NCBI GenBank assembly: GCA_016793565.1
Contig: JAEUMA010000426.1
Location: 1-6,907 of the forward strand
Length of the DNA stretch: 6,907 nt
Source: Rhizobiaceae bacterium
GTDB taxonomy: Bacteria > Pseudomonadota > Alphaproteobacteria > Rhizobiales > Rhizobiaceae
Direction: 5' to 3'
Shown here: piece after piece, positions 1 through 5,357 of the stretch
How the letters are laid out: each line of letters opens with the position of its first letter
Position numbering within the stretch: the first letter of the stretch is position 1
Position numbers and translations under genes: made by a program
The notes under the pieces: generated by a model
What the model was told of the DNA's origin: nothing
What the model saw: the letters and a program-made list of their open reading frames with translations, nothing else
The model's database searches: none

Positions 1-111
1 AGGTATCTGCTGGACTGGCAACCGAAATACGATCTCAAAAGGCTTGTCGATTCGGCTTGGGACTACAAACGCGCCAAGGATGATCCACGCGTAGTCTACT
101 ATCCGGGTTGA
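1..111 (+). CDS. SDR-type NAD(P)-dependent epimerase/dehydrogenase, C-terminal end (partial)
   Basis: Only the last 36 codons are present, read from base 1 in frame 1 and ending at TGA 109-111. The peptide contains L-D-W-Q-P-K-Y-D-L, then a basic/aromatic helix (SAWDYKRAKDDPR), and ends in VVYYPG. This is the usual tail of extended short-chain dehydrogenases annotated as NAD-dependent epimerase/dehydratase in Rhizobiales, where a 'L-G-W-x-P-x-Y-D' element precedes a short C-terminal helix. The Rossmann fold and the YxxxK catalytic site lie upstream of the window, so the substrate cannot be judged. The stop is 44 bp before the binding-protein start on the same strand, so the two genes are probably cotranscribed. 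That would fit a sugar or sugar-acid dehydrogenase working on the imported compound. The family call rests on a short tail and is moderately sure; the specific reaction is unknown. Confidence 0.6.
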   Translation, partial: RYLLDWQPKYDLKRLVDSAWDYKRAKDDPRVVYYPG

Positions 112-144
112 CGTCAGTGGCGGCATGTCCGTCTTTGTTCAATG

Positions 145-150
145 GGAGGA
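145..150 (+). promoter_or_regulatory. Ribosome binding site of the substrate-binding protein gene
   Basis: GGAGGA lies 5 nt before the ATG at 156. It is a strong Shine-Dalgarno match and fixes the start at 156. An upstream in-frame TTG at 108 overlaps the stop of the preceding gene and would put 16 polar residues in front of the signal peptide. Confidence 0.85.
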
Positions 151-155
151 AAGTC

Positions 156-1151
156 ATGAGGAAATTTCTACTGATGATCGGGGCCGCGGCCCTGGCAATC
201 AGCGCGGGTCAGGCGCTCGCACAGGAGAAGAAGCAGCTTGTGATCGTCGTGAAGGGTCTCGACAACCCCTTCTTCGAGGCGATCAACCAAGGCTGCCAGA
301 AGTGGAACAAGGAGAATGCGGACTCCGAGTTCGAATGCTTCTACACCGGTCCCGCTTCGACATCCGACGAAGCCGGTGAAGCACAGATCGTGCAGGACAT
401 GCTGGGCAAGCCAAGCACTGTCGCGATCGCCATCTCTCCTTCGAACGCCAAGCTGATCGCCCAGACGATCAAGACCGCGGCACCCACGATTCCGGTGATG
501 ACGCTCGACGCCGACCTCGCCAAGGAAGACGCAGCTCTGCGCAAGACCTATCTCGGCACCGACAACTACCTGATGGGCTACCGCATCGGCGAATACATGA
601 AGAAGGCCGCGCCGAAGGGTGGCAAGGTCTGCTCCATCCAGGGCAATCCGGGCGCCGACAACATCCTGCGGCGCGCACAGGGCTGGCGTGACGCACTGTC
701 GGGCCAGGAAGGTCTAGCCGAACTGAAGGGCGAAGGCGGCTGGACGGAAGTGGCGGGCTGCCCCGTGTTCACCAATGACGACGGTGCCAAGGGCGTGCAG
801 GCGATGACCGACATCATGGCGGCCAACCCCGACCTGCTCGGCTTCGGAATCATGGGCGGCTGGCCGCTGTTCGGCGCTCCGCAGCCCTATCGCGACCTGT
901 TCAAGCCGCTGGCTGACAAGATCGCCGCCAACGAGTTCGTCATCGGCGCCGCCGACACCATCGGCGACGAAGTCGCGATCGCCAAGGAAGGCCTCGTGAC
1001 GGCCCTCGTCGGACAGCGTCCGTTCGAAATGGGCTACAAGGCGCCCACCGTCATGATCGACCTGATCCAGGGCAAGCCCGTCGACGATCCGGTGTTCACC
1101 GGCCTCGACGAGTGCACCAAGGACACGACCGACACCTGCATCCAAAAGTAG
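156..1151 (+). CDS. Sugar ABC transporter periplasmic substrate-binding protein
   Basis: This 331-residue periplasmic binding protein is of the ribose/rhizopine-binding type (Peripla_BP_4-like). Residues 1-22 are a classic Sec signal peptide: an MRK basic start, a hydrophobic core, and ALA before QE with cleavage expected after A22. No lipobox Cys is seen, so the protein should be soluble in the periplasm. Family features follow in order: a first beta strand LVIVVKGLDNPFFEAI (28-43), AISPSNAKLIAQTIK (92-106), IPVMTLDAD (112-120), the hinge segment YLGTDNYLMG (132-141), NPGADNILRRAQGW (164-177) and FVIGAADTIGDE (261-272). The mature protein has six cysteines (47, 61, 159, 202, 320, 328), more than usual, which could form disulfides in the periplasm. 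It would deliver a sugar, polyol or sugar acid to an ABC permease. No permease or ATPase gene follows, because a strong terminator lies just after the stop. The neighbouring SDR, DapA-like and Gfo/Idh genes suggest a carbohydrate-derived ligand, but the ligand itself cannot be read from the sequence. Confidence 0.9.
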   Translation: MRKFLLMIGAAALAISAGQALAQEKKQLVIVVKGLDNPFFEAINQGCQKWNKENADSEFECFYTGPASTSDEAGEAQIVQDMLGKPSTVAIAISPSNAKLIAQTIKTAAPTIPVMTLDADLAKEDAALRKTYLGTDNYLMGYRIGEYMKKAAPKGGKVCSIQGNPGADNILRRAQGWRDALSGQEGLAELKGEGGWTEVAGCPVFTNDDGAKGVQAMTDIMAANPDLLGFGIMGGWPLFGAPQPYRDLFKPLADKIAANEFVIGAADTIGDEVAIAKEGLVTALVGQRPFEMGYKAPTVMIDLIQGKPVDDPVFTGLDECTKDTTDTCIQK

Positions 1152-1161
1152 GCGCCGGTTC

Positions 1162-1196
1162 GAGGCGCCCGCGACGCGGGCGCCTCTTTCCCTTTT
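1162..1196 (+). terminator. Rho-independent terminator after the binding-protein gene
   Basis: A perfect 11-bp stem (GAGGCGCCCGC at 1162-1172 and its complement at 1176-1186) encloses a 3-nt loop, GAC. The tract TTTCCCTTTT (1187-1196) follows. The hairpin starts 10 bp after the stop codon at 1149-1151. The U tract is interrupted by CCC, but the stem is very stable. An extra GGCGCC at 1151-1156 could pair with part of the stem as an alternative fold. The hairpin should end the SDR/binding-protein transcript and separate it from the regulator gene downstream. Confidence 0.87.
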
Positions 1197-1266
1197 CGTG
1201 TCTGCCCGCTATGGGGGCTGACGACTCATATTACGGACTCCTGAAATACCATGCGGGGCGAAAGTG

Positions 1267-1271
1267 AAGGA
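1267..1271 (+). promoter_or_regulatory. Ribosome binding site that favours the GTG start of the FadR-type regulator
   Basis: AAGGA lies 6 nt before the GTG at 1278. The alternative in-frame ATG at 1251 has no comparable purine-rich motif at the right distance: only GGACT is present, more than 10 nt away. This decides for GTG 1278, though ATG 1251 cannot be ruled out. Confidence 0.6.
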
Positions 1272-1277
1272 TCTGAC

Positions 1278-2024
1278 GTGGCGGCGAGCACCCCCGTCCT
1301 GGAACAGGTTCCCCGCGCGTCGTTGAGCGGCAGCGTTCACGCCGCAGTGGCGACCGAGATCGGCCAGCGTATCGTCAGGGGCGACTACGCCCCGGGCTCG
1401 ATCCTGCCCAACGAGCAGAAATGGGCGCAAACGTTCAACGTCAGCCGCTCGGCCGTCCGCGAGGCCATCAAAATGCTGATGGCGAAGAACCTGTTGGTTT
1501 CGCGCCCCAAGATCGGCAGCCGCGTGGAACCTCGTCAGCGGTGGAACCTGCTCGATCGAGACGTTCTGTCCTGGTACGCCACCTCGCCCGACCGCCTGGG
1601 CTTCCTGCGCACGGTGCAGGAGTTCCGCTACATCATAGAACCGGAAGCGACGGCGTTGGCCGCGCTGCGGCGCAGCGATCGCCAGATGGTCGAGATCAGC
1701 CGCGCCTGCGGCGACATGCGCACCGCGCAGACGCAGACGATGCGCACGGCAGCCGACACGCGCTTCCACGTCGCCATCCTGCGCGCTTCCGGAAACGAGC
1801 TTCTTGTACCGCTCGGCGTGCTGATCGAGTCCGCACTTGAGAACCTGTTCGTCTTCGTGACCCGTGAAGTGAACGACCTGCTCTACGCGCAGGAACTGCA
1901 TGACGAGGTCGAGCGCTGCGTGCGCCTGCAGCGGCCGAGCGCCGCCAGGAAAGCCGTCCACAAGCTGCTTGCCAATACCGACGAGATCATAGGACGGGCC
2001 TCGCCCGAGCGCCGCGCCAAGTAG
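1278..2024 (+). CDS. FadR/GntR-family transcriptional regulator (DgoR-like, FCD domain)
   Basis: A 248-residue repressor of the FadR subfamily of GntR regulators (257 residues if ATG 1251 is used). Residues about 21-83 form the GntR winged helix-turn-helix: IVRGDYAPGSILPNE, then the recognition region FNVSRSAVREAIKML (53-67) and the wing VSRPKIGSRV. The linker QRWNLLDRDVLSW (87-99) closely resembles the 'W-N-x-L-D-x-D-V-L-x-W' linker of DgoR, the galactonate repressor, and of related hexonate and hexuronate regulators. Residues about 109-234 form the all-helical FCD ligand domain. D160, H164, H208 and H228 sit where FCD proteins place metal ligands that hold a carboxylate effector. This suggests a sugar-acid or other organic-acid inducer, which is an inference. 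The gene starts after the terminator and lies 101 bp before the DapA-like gene on the same strand. It most likely controls that gene and perhaps the binding-protein unit and itself. Confidence 0.9.
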   Translation: MAASTPVLEQVPRASLSGSVHAAVATEIGQRIVRGDYAPGSILPNEQKWAQTFNVSRSAVREAIKMLMAKNLLVSRPKIGSRVEPRQRWNLLDRDVLSWYATSPDRLGFLRTVQEFRYIIEPEATALAALRRSDRQMVEISRACGDMRTAQTQTMRTAADTRFHVAILRASGNELLVPLGVLIESALENLFVFVTREVNDLLYAQELHDEVERCVRLQRPSAARKAVHKLLANTDEIIGRASPERRAK

Positions 2025-2092
2025 CGGTCGCGCGCAAGCTCGCCTGCCCGCAAACCCGAACTCCACCCCTTGCAATGCCCGGCACCATCGTG

Positions 2093-2107
2093 TTCGGTGC
2101 GGCCGAA
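2093..2107. promoter_or_regulatory. Possible operator: short inverted repeat before the DapA-like gene
   Basis: TTCGG (2093-2097) and CCGAA (2103-2107) form a 15-bp interrupted palindrome, ending 18 bp before the ATG at 2126. Its position between a FadR-type regulator gene and its likely target makes it a candidate operator. Five-base arms are common by chance, so support is weak. Confidence 0.2.
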
Positions 2108-2125
2108 ACCGCCAGGACGATGCCA

Positions 2126-3055
2126 ATGCCGGTTACCAGCAAGACGCGGGGCGTGTTCGCCATCGCCCCGACGCCGTTCCAGGTGGACGGGCGCGTGGAC
2201 TTCGATTCCATCGACCGCATGGTCGACTTCTACCAGGCCGGCGGCGTCGACGGACTCACCATCCTCGGCATTATGGGCGAAGCGCCCAAGCTCGATTCCG
2301 AGGAGGCGGCAGCGATCGTTCAGCGGGTCGTCAGGCGGGCCAGCATGCCCGTCATCGTCGGGGTTTCGGCGCCGGGTTTCGCGGCGATGCGCTCCCTGTC
2401 GCGAACGGCAATGGAGGCGGGAGCCGAGGCGGTGATGATCGCGCCCTTGCCCTCGCTGCGCACCGACGAGCAGATCGTCAGCTATTTCAGCCAGGCCTGC
2501 GACGCGATCGGCCATGACGTGCCGTTTGTCCTGCAGGACTACCCACTGACACTGTCAGTGATCATGACGCCGTCCGTCATCAGGCGGATCGTCGAGGAAA
2601 ATCCCTCCTGCGTCATGCTGAAGCATGAGGACTGGCCGGGACTGGAAAAAATCTCCGCGCTGCGCGGCTTCCAGAAGGAAGGATCGATGAGGGAGCTATG
2701 CATCCTTTGCGGCAATGGTGGGCTGTTTCTCGATTTCGAGACGGCGCGCGGCGCCGATGGCGCCATGACGGGCTACGCATTTCCGGAAATGCTGGTCGAT
2801 GTCGTGCGCCTGGCCGGAAGCGGCGAGCGCGAAGCGCTGCACGACCTCTACGACGCTCACCTGCCCTACCTTCGCTACGAACAGCAACCGGGAGTAGGGC
2901 TTGCCGTACGCAAATACGTGATGATGCGCCGCGGCGCGATCGCCTGCGACGCGCAGCGCCGTCCCGGCGCCGGCCTGGGCGCAACTGCCAGGGCCGAGGT
3001 CGAGTTCCTGCTGTCGCGCCTTGCCCGTCATGATCCGCGCGCCAGACTGGATTGA
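2126..3055 (+). CDS. DapA-superfamily lyase/dehydratase (probably acting on a 2-keto-3-deoxy sugar acid)
   Basis: A 309-residue TIM-barrel enzyme of the dihydrodipicolinate synthase/N-acetylneuraminate lyase superfamily, close to the family's usual length of about 300. The ATG at 2126 is chosen because AGGA (2114-2117) lies 8 nt upstream and the barrel begins at once (RGVFAIAPTPF, 8-18). ATG 2120 and ATG 2075 are in-frame alternatives. K166 in CVMLKHED is the expected Schiff-base lysine. Other family landmarks are GLTILGIMGEAPKL (43-56), VIVGVSAPGF (76-85), FVLQDYP (134-140) and GADGAMTGYAFPE (209-221). True DapA has GTTGE and YNVP; here these read GIMGE (48-52) and QDYP (137-140). The pyruvate-binding threonines and catalytic tyrosine of DapA are therefore absent and lysine synthesis is unlikely. 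A QDxP motif is, from memory, shared with L-2-keto-3-deoxyarabonate dehydratase-type members, so dehydration or aldol cleavage of a keto-deoxy sugar acid is the best inference. Its neighbours are a FadR regulator upstream and HPP-CBS 51 bp downstream. Confidence 0.85.
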   Translation: MPVTSKTRGVFAIAPTPFQVDGRVDFDSIDRMVDFYQAGGVDGLTILGIMGEAPKLDSEEAAAIVQRVVRRASMPVIVGVSAPGFAAMRSLSRTAMEAGAEAVMIAPLPSLRTDEQIVSYFSQACDAIGHDVPFVLQDYPLTLSVIMTPSVIRRIVEENPSCVMLKHEDWPGLEKISALRGFQKEGSMRELCILCGNGGLFLDFETARGADGAMTGYAFPEMLVDVVRLAGSGEREALHDLYDAHLPYLRYEQQPGVGLAVRKYVMMRRGAIACDAQRRPGAGLGATARAEVEFLLSRLARHDPRARLD

Positions 3056-3059
3056 AGCC

Positions 3060-3110
3060 ATGATCGCGATCCCGACAATTCGCTTGCCTTCGCCGGCTGC
3101 CCGCCCGTGA
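3060..3110 (+). other. 16-codon mini-ORF overlapping the HPP-CBS start (possible coupling leader)
   Basis: An ATG at 3060, 4 bp after the stop of the DapA-like gene, opens a 16-codon frame (MIAIPTIRLPSPAARP). Its TGA at 3108-3110 overlaps the HPP-CBS GTG at 3107 as GTGA. The HPP-CBS gene has no recognisable ribosome binding site, so ribosomes finishing this mini-ORF could restart there. The mini-ORF has no clear Shine-Dalgarno site of its own. It may be chance, and no function is claimed for the peptide. Confidence 0.2.
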
Positions 3111-4180
3111 CGCGACGTTTCTTCGTGCCGATACTGGCTGGGGCGACGCTGCGCGACCGAGTGGTGGCGTGTTTCGGCGCGGTGCTGGGCATCGGCCTGA
3201 CCGGATGGATTTCGAGCCTGCTGGTGAGCACACCGGACGGCATGCCTTTGCTGGTGGCGCCGATGGGCGCCTCGGCCGTCCTGCTCTTCGCGGTCCCGTC
3301 CAGCCCGCTGGCACAGCCATGGCCCATCGTCGGCGGCAACACAATTTCGGCCTTCATCGGCGTGGCGGCCGCCCACTACGTGCGCGATCCTGTCCTGGCT
3401 ACCGGGTTGGCAGTCGCACTGGCGATTGCGGCGATGTCGCTAGCCCGTTGTCTCCATCCGCCGGGCGGTGCGGCGGCGCTGACGGCTGCCTTGGCGAGCC
3501 CGGCCGTGGCGAGCGCAGGGTTCATGTTCCCGCTGGTGCCGGTGGCGCTGAACTCCGTCCTGCTCGTGGCGCTGGGGATGTTCATCCACAAGCTCACGCA
3601 ACGCAACTATCCGCATCTGGCAACACCGCCGGTCAACGCCCACGCCACGGCCGATCCGCCAGCGGCCTTGCGCGGCGGCATCGACCCGCAGGATGTCGAC
3701 GCGGCATTGGCCGTGCTCGGCGAGACGTTCGACATCGACCGCGCCGACGTGGAGCGGCTCGTGCGGGAGGTCGAGCTTCAGGCTCTCGTACGGTCCACGA
3801 GAACGATCACCTGCACGGACATTATGTCGAAGGACGTTATCAGCGTCGGGCCGGACGATTCTGCCAGCCAGGCGTTGCGCCTCCTGCTCGACCACAACAT
3901 CCGTACGCTGCCCGTGGTCGACGCGGACGGCAAGCTGCTCGGAACGGTCGGCCTGCGGGAACTGGTCGGCGCGGAGGGGAAGATCATGTCCTCGGTGTCA
4001 CCCGCCCGTACCGCATCGCCCGACGCACCGGCGATGAGCCTGCTGCCGCTGCTGACGGATGGACGCAGCCACGCCGTGGTCATTGTCGACGAGGCGCGCA
4101 GCGTGATCGGACTGATCACCCAGACCGACCTGCTCGCGGCGGCGGCGCGCCTGCCGGCAGCAAAAGGCAGCCCCGCCTAG
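3107..4180 (+). CDS. HPP-family integral membrane protein with two C-terminal CBS domains
   Basis: A 357-residue inner-membrane protein. The N-terminal half (about 19-160) holds hydrophobic segments near 19-39, 47-63, 76-92, 97-115 and 137-160. It includes the family signature LHPPGGAAAL (116-125), whose His-Pro-Pro names the HPP family. The C-terminal half is cytoplasmic: after a linker rich in Ala and Pro (172-190), two CBS domains follow, about 235-288 (CTDIMSKDVISVGPDDSASQALRLL..., then LPVVDADGKLLGTVGLREL) and about 292-346 (IMSSVSPA..., HAVVIVDEARSVIGLITQTDLL). CBS pairs usually bind adenosine nucleotides and gate transporters or enzymes. Some plant and cyanobacterial HPP proteins have been linked to nitrite transport, but the bacterial HPP-CBS substrate is not established and is not claimed here. 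The GTG at 3107 is chosen because RRFFVPILAGATLRDR directly follows, which is how this family typically begins, and no better in-frame start precedes it. No Shine-Dalgarno is visible. Its stop overlaps the stop of the oppositely oriented oxidoreductase gene. Confidence 0.87.
   Translation: MTRRFFVPILAGATLRDRVVACFGAVLGIGLTGWISSLLVSTPDGMPLLVAPMGASAVLLFAVPSSPLAQPWPIVGGNTISAFIGVAAAHYVRDPVLATGLAVALAIAAMSLARCLHPPGGAAALTAALASPAVASAGFMFPLVPVALNSVLLVALGMFIHKLTQRNYPHLATPPVNAHATADPPAALRGGIDPQDVDAALAVLGETFDIDRADVERLVREVELQALVRSTRTITCTDIMSKDVISVGPDDSASQALRLLLDHNIRTLPVVDADGKLLGTVGLRELVGAEGKIMSSVSPARTASPDAPAMSLLPLLTDGRSHAVVIVDEARSVIGLITQTDLLAAAARLPAAKGSPA
4177..4180. other. Shared CTAG: overlapping stop codons of convergent genes
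   Basis: The plus-strand TAG at 4178-4180 ends HPP-CBS, and the complement of CTA at 4177-4179 is the TAG that ends the minus-strand oxidoreductase gene. One palindromic CTAG holds both stops, so there is no room for a conventional terminator between the two convergent transcripts. Confidence 0.9.
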
Positions 4181-5301
4181 CTATTGCCGGTCAGTCCGCG
4201 CACTGTGCCTGGGACGACTGGCTCGCCGGTGTGCGCGGACTTGATGGCCGCAAAGACCATCGCCAGGCTGGCGAGGTTGCCGCGCGCGCCGTTCAGCGGT
4301 TCGCGACCTTCCTCGATCGCGACAAGAAGCTCGCCCATCGTTCCCGCGAAACCGTCGTTGAACCAGGCACCCTCAAGCACCGGCCGTGCGATTCCCTCGG
4401 CTGTGGTCAGTGTCACCGTCTGCTCGCCGAGATTGGGCCCGGTGCTGGCCAGACTGCCGCTGGTACCGCCGACATAGGTGCAGTCGAGGGCGCCGAAGTG
4501 GATCGCCGCGTCGAATACGAGCGAGGCCTGCCCGCCATCGAAGGCAACCAGCGATTGCGCGAGCAGGGGCGGGGCCGCCTTCTGGCGGGCCGCGCGATTG
4601 CGCGTCGCAAACACGCTGGTGGCGCGGCTGCCGATCAGGCTCGCGAGAAAATCGAACCAGTGCACAGCAAAATCGAAGAAGATCAGATCGTCGATCTTTT
4701 CGAACGGTGTGCCGACGATCCAGCTATGGTCCCAGTGGACGCCGGTATGGCAGGAGACGAGGTCACCCACCAGCCCTGCCCGGACCGCCTCGCGTATGTA
4801 GGAGAAATGCGGCGCCCACCGCCCGTTCTGGTTCACCGCCAGCTTCATGCCCGTCTGTTCGGCCAGCGCCACCAGACGCTCGCCCGTATCCAGGTCGACC
4901 ACGAAAGGCTTCTGGGACAGCACATGCTTGCGGGCCCGCAACGCGGCCTCGATCAGCGGCACCCGATCGATGGGGTGCGGCGTGATGTCGAAGACTTCGA
5001 TGTCGTCTCGGCGCAGCAGCGCCTCATAATCCGTCGTCGCCTCTGCCGCCGGAAAGAACTTGTCGCGGCGCTCGACGGCGCGGGCGAGATTGCGCGAACA
5101 TATCGCCGCAACCTCCAAGCCCGCCTTGGCGTAGGCATCCAGGTGCGCGAAGGAAATACCGCCGGCGCCTATCAAGGCGATCTTCGGGCGGTAGGTCCTC
5201 GGCATCGGCGGTTGATAAGGCAGCCGCGGGGCCGCAACCTCGGCGGCCGCCGTCTTGACCAGGGCGTAGTCCTGCTCGGAGGGAAGGTCGTCCGTGCTCA
5301 T
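4177..5301 (-). CDS. Gfo/Idh/MocA-family NAD(P)-dependent oxidoreductase
   Basis: A 374-residue oxidoreductase of the glucose-fructose oxidoreductase / myo-inositol dehydrogenase family, cytoplasmic. A 39-residue N-terminal extension ending in LPYQPPMPRTYRPK precedes the Rossmann fold, whose nucleotide loop is IGAGGIS (44-50) followed by HLDAY (53-57). The usual (C/E)EKP motif appears as SQKP (129-132) in HVLSQKPFVVD: the catalytic lysine K131 is kept and Glu is replaced by Gln. The C-terminal alpha/beta domain (from about 155) carries NQNGRWAPHF (157-166) and FFDFAVHWFDFL (208-219). H214 and D217 there sit at the position of the family's catalytic Asp/His pair. It probably oxidises a ring hydroxyl of a sugar, inositol or sugar derivative with NAD(P). 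The ATG at 5301 is preceded on the minus strand by GGGAG (plus-strand 5313-5317), 11 nt away. It follows the AraC-family gene by 56 bp and is probably its target or cotranscribed with it. Its stop shares CTAG with the HPP-CBS stop. Confidence 0.88.
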   Translation of the reverse strand: MSTDDLPSEQDYALVKTAAAEVAAPRLPYQPPMPRTYRPKIALIGAGGISFAHLDAYAKAGLEVAAICSRNLARAVERRDKFFPAAEATTDYEALLRRDDIEVFDITPHPIDRVPLIEAALRARKHVLSQKPFVVDLDTGERLVALAEQTGMKLAVNQNGRWAPHFSYIREAVRAGLVGDLVSCHTGVHWDHSWIVGTPFEKIDDLIFFDFAVHWFDFLASLIGSRATSVFATRNRAARQKAAPPLLAQSLVAFDGGQASLVFDAAIHFGALDCTYVGGTSGSLASTGPNLGEQTVTLTTAEGIARPVLEGAWFNDGFAGTMGELLVAIEEGREPLNGARGNLASLAMVFAAIKSAHTGEPVVPGTVRGLTGNS

Positions 5302-5329
5302 CTATGGTGTTGCTCCCTTTGCAAGGCTT

Positions 5330-5345
5330 CCGGTTCGGCCGGTTC
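5330..5345. repeat. Short direct repeat between the AraC-family and oxidoreductase genes
   Basis: CCGGTTC occurs at 5330-5336 and again at 5339-5345, a 9-bp period, within the 56-bp gap upstream of the oxidoreductase start. AraC-type regulators often bind direct repeats, but usually longer ones spaced about two helical turns apart. A regulatory role is therefore only a possibility. Confidence 0.3.
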
Positions 5346-5357
5346 AAGCTCACGACA

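Noticed and set aside
108..155. TTG start at 108 for the substrate-binding protein
   Set aside because: It would place 16 residues before a complete signal peptide, whereas the ATG at 156 has a strong GGAGGA at 5 nt.
2075..2125. ATG start at 2075 for the DapA-like enzyme
   Set aside because: No Shine-Dalgarno precedes it and the extra 17 residues do not resemble the family's N-terminus. ATG 2126 has AGGA at 8 nt and starts directly before the barrel.
1209..2126. 305-codon minus-strand open frame antisense to the FadR-type regulator
   Set aside because: It mirrors a gene with strong FadR features, is His/Arg/Ala-rich with no domain, and is explained by codon bias on the opposite strand.
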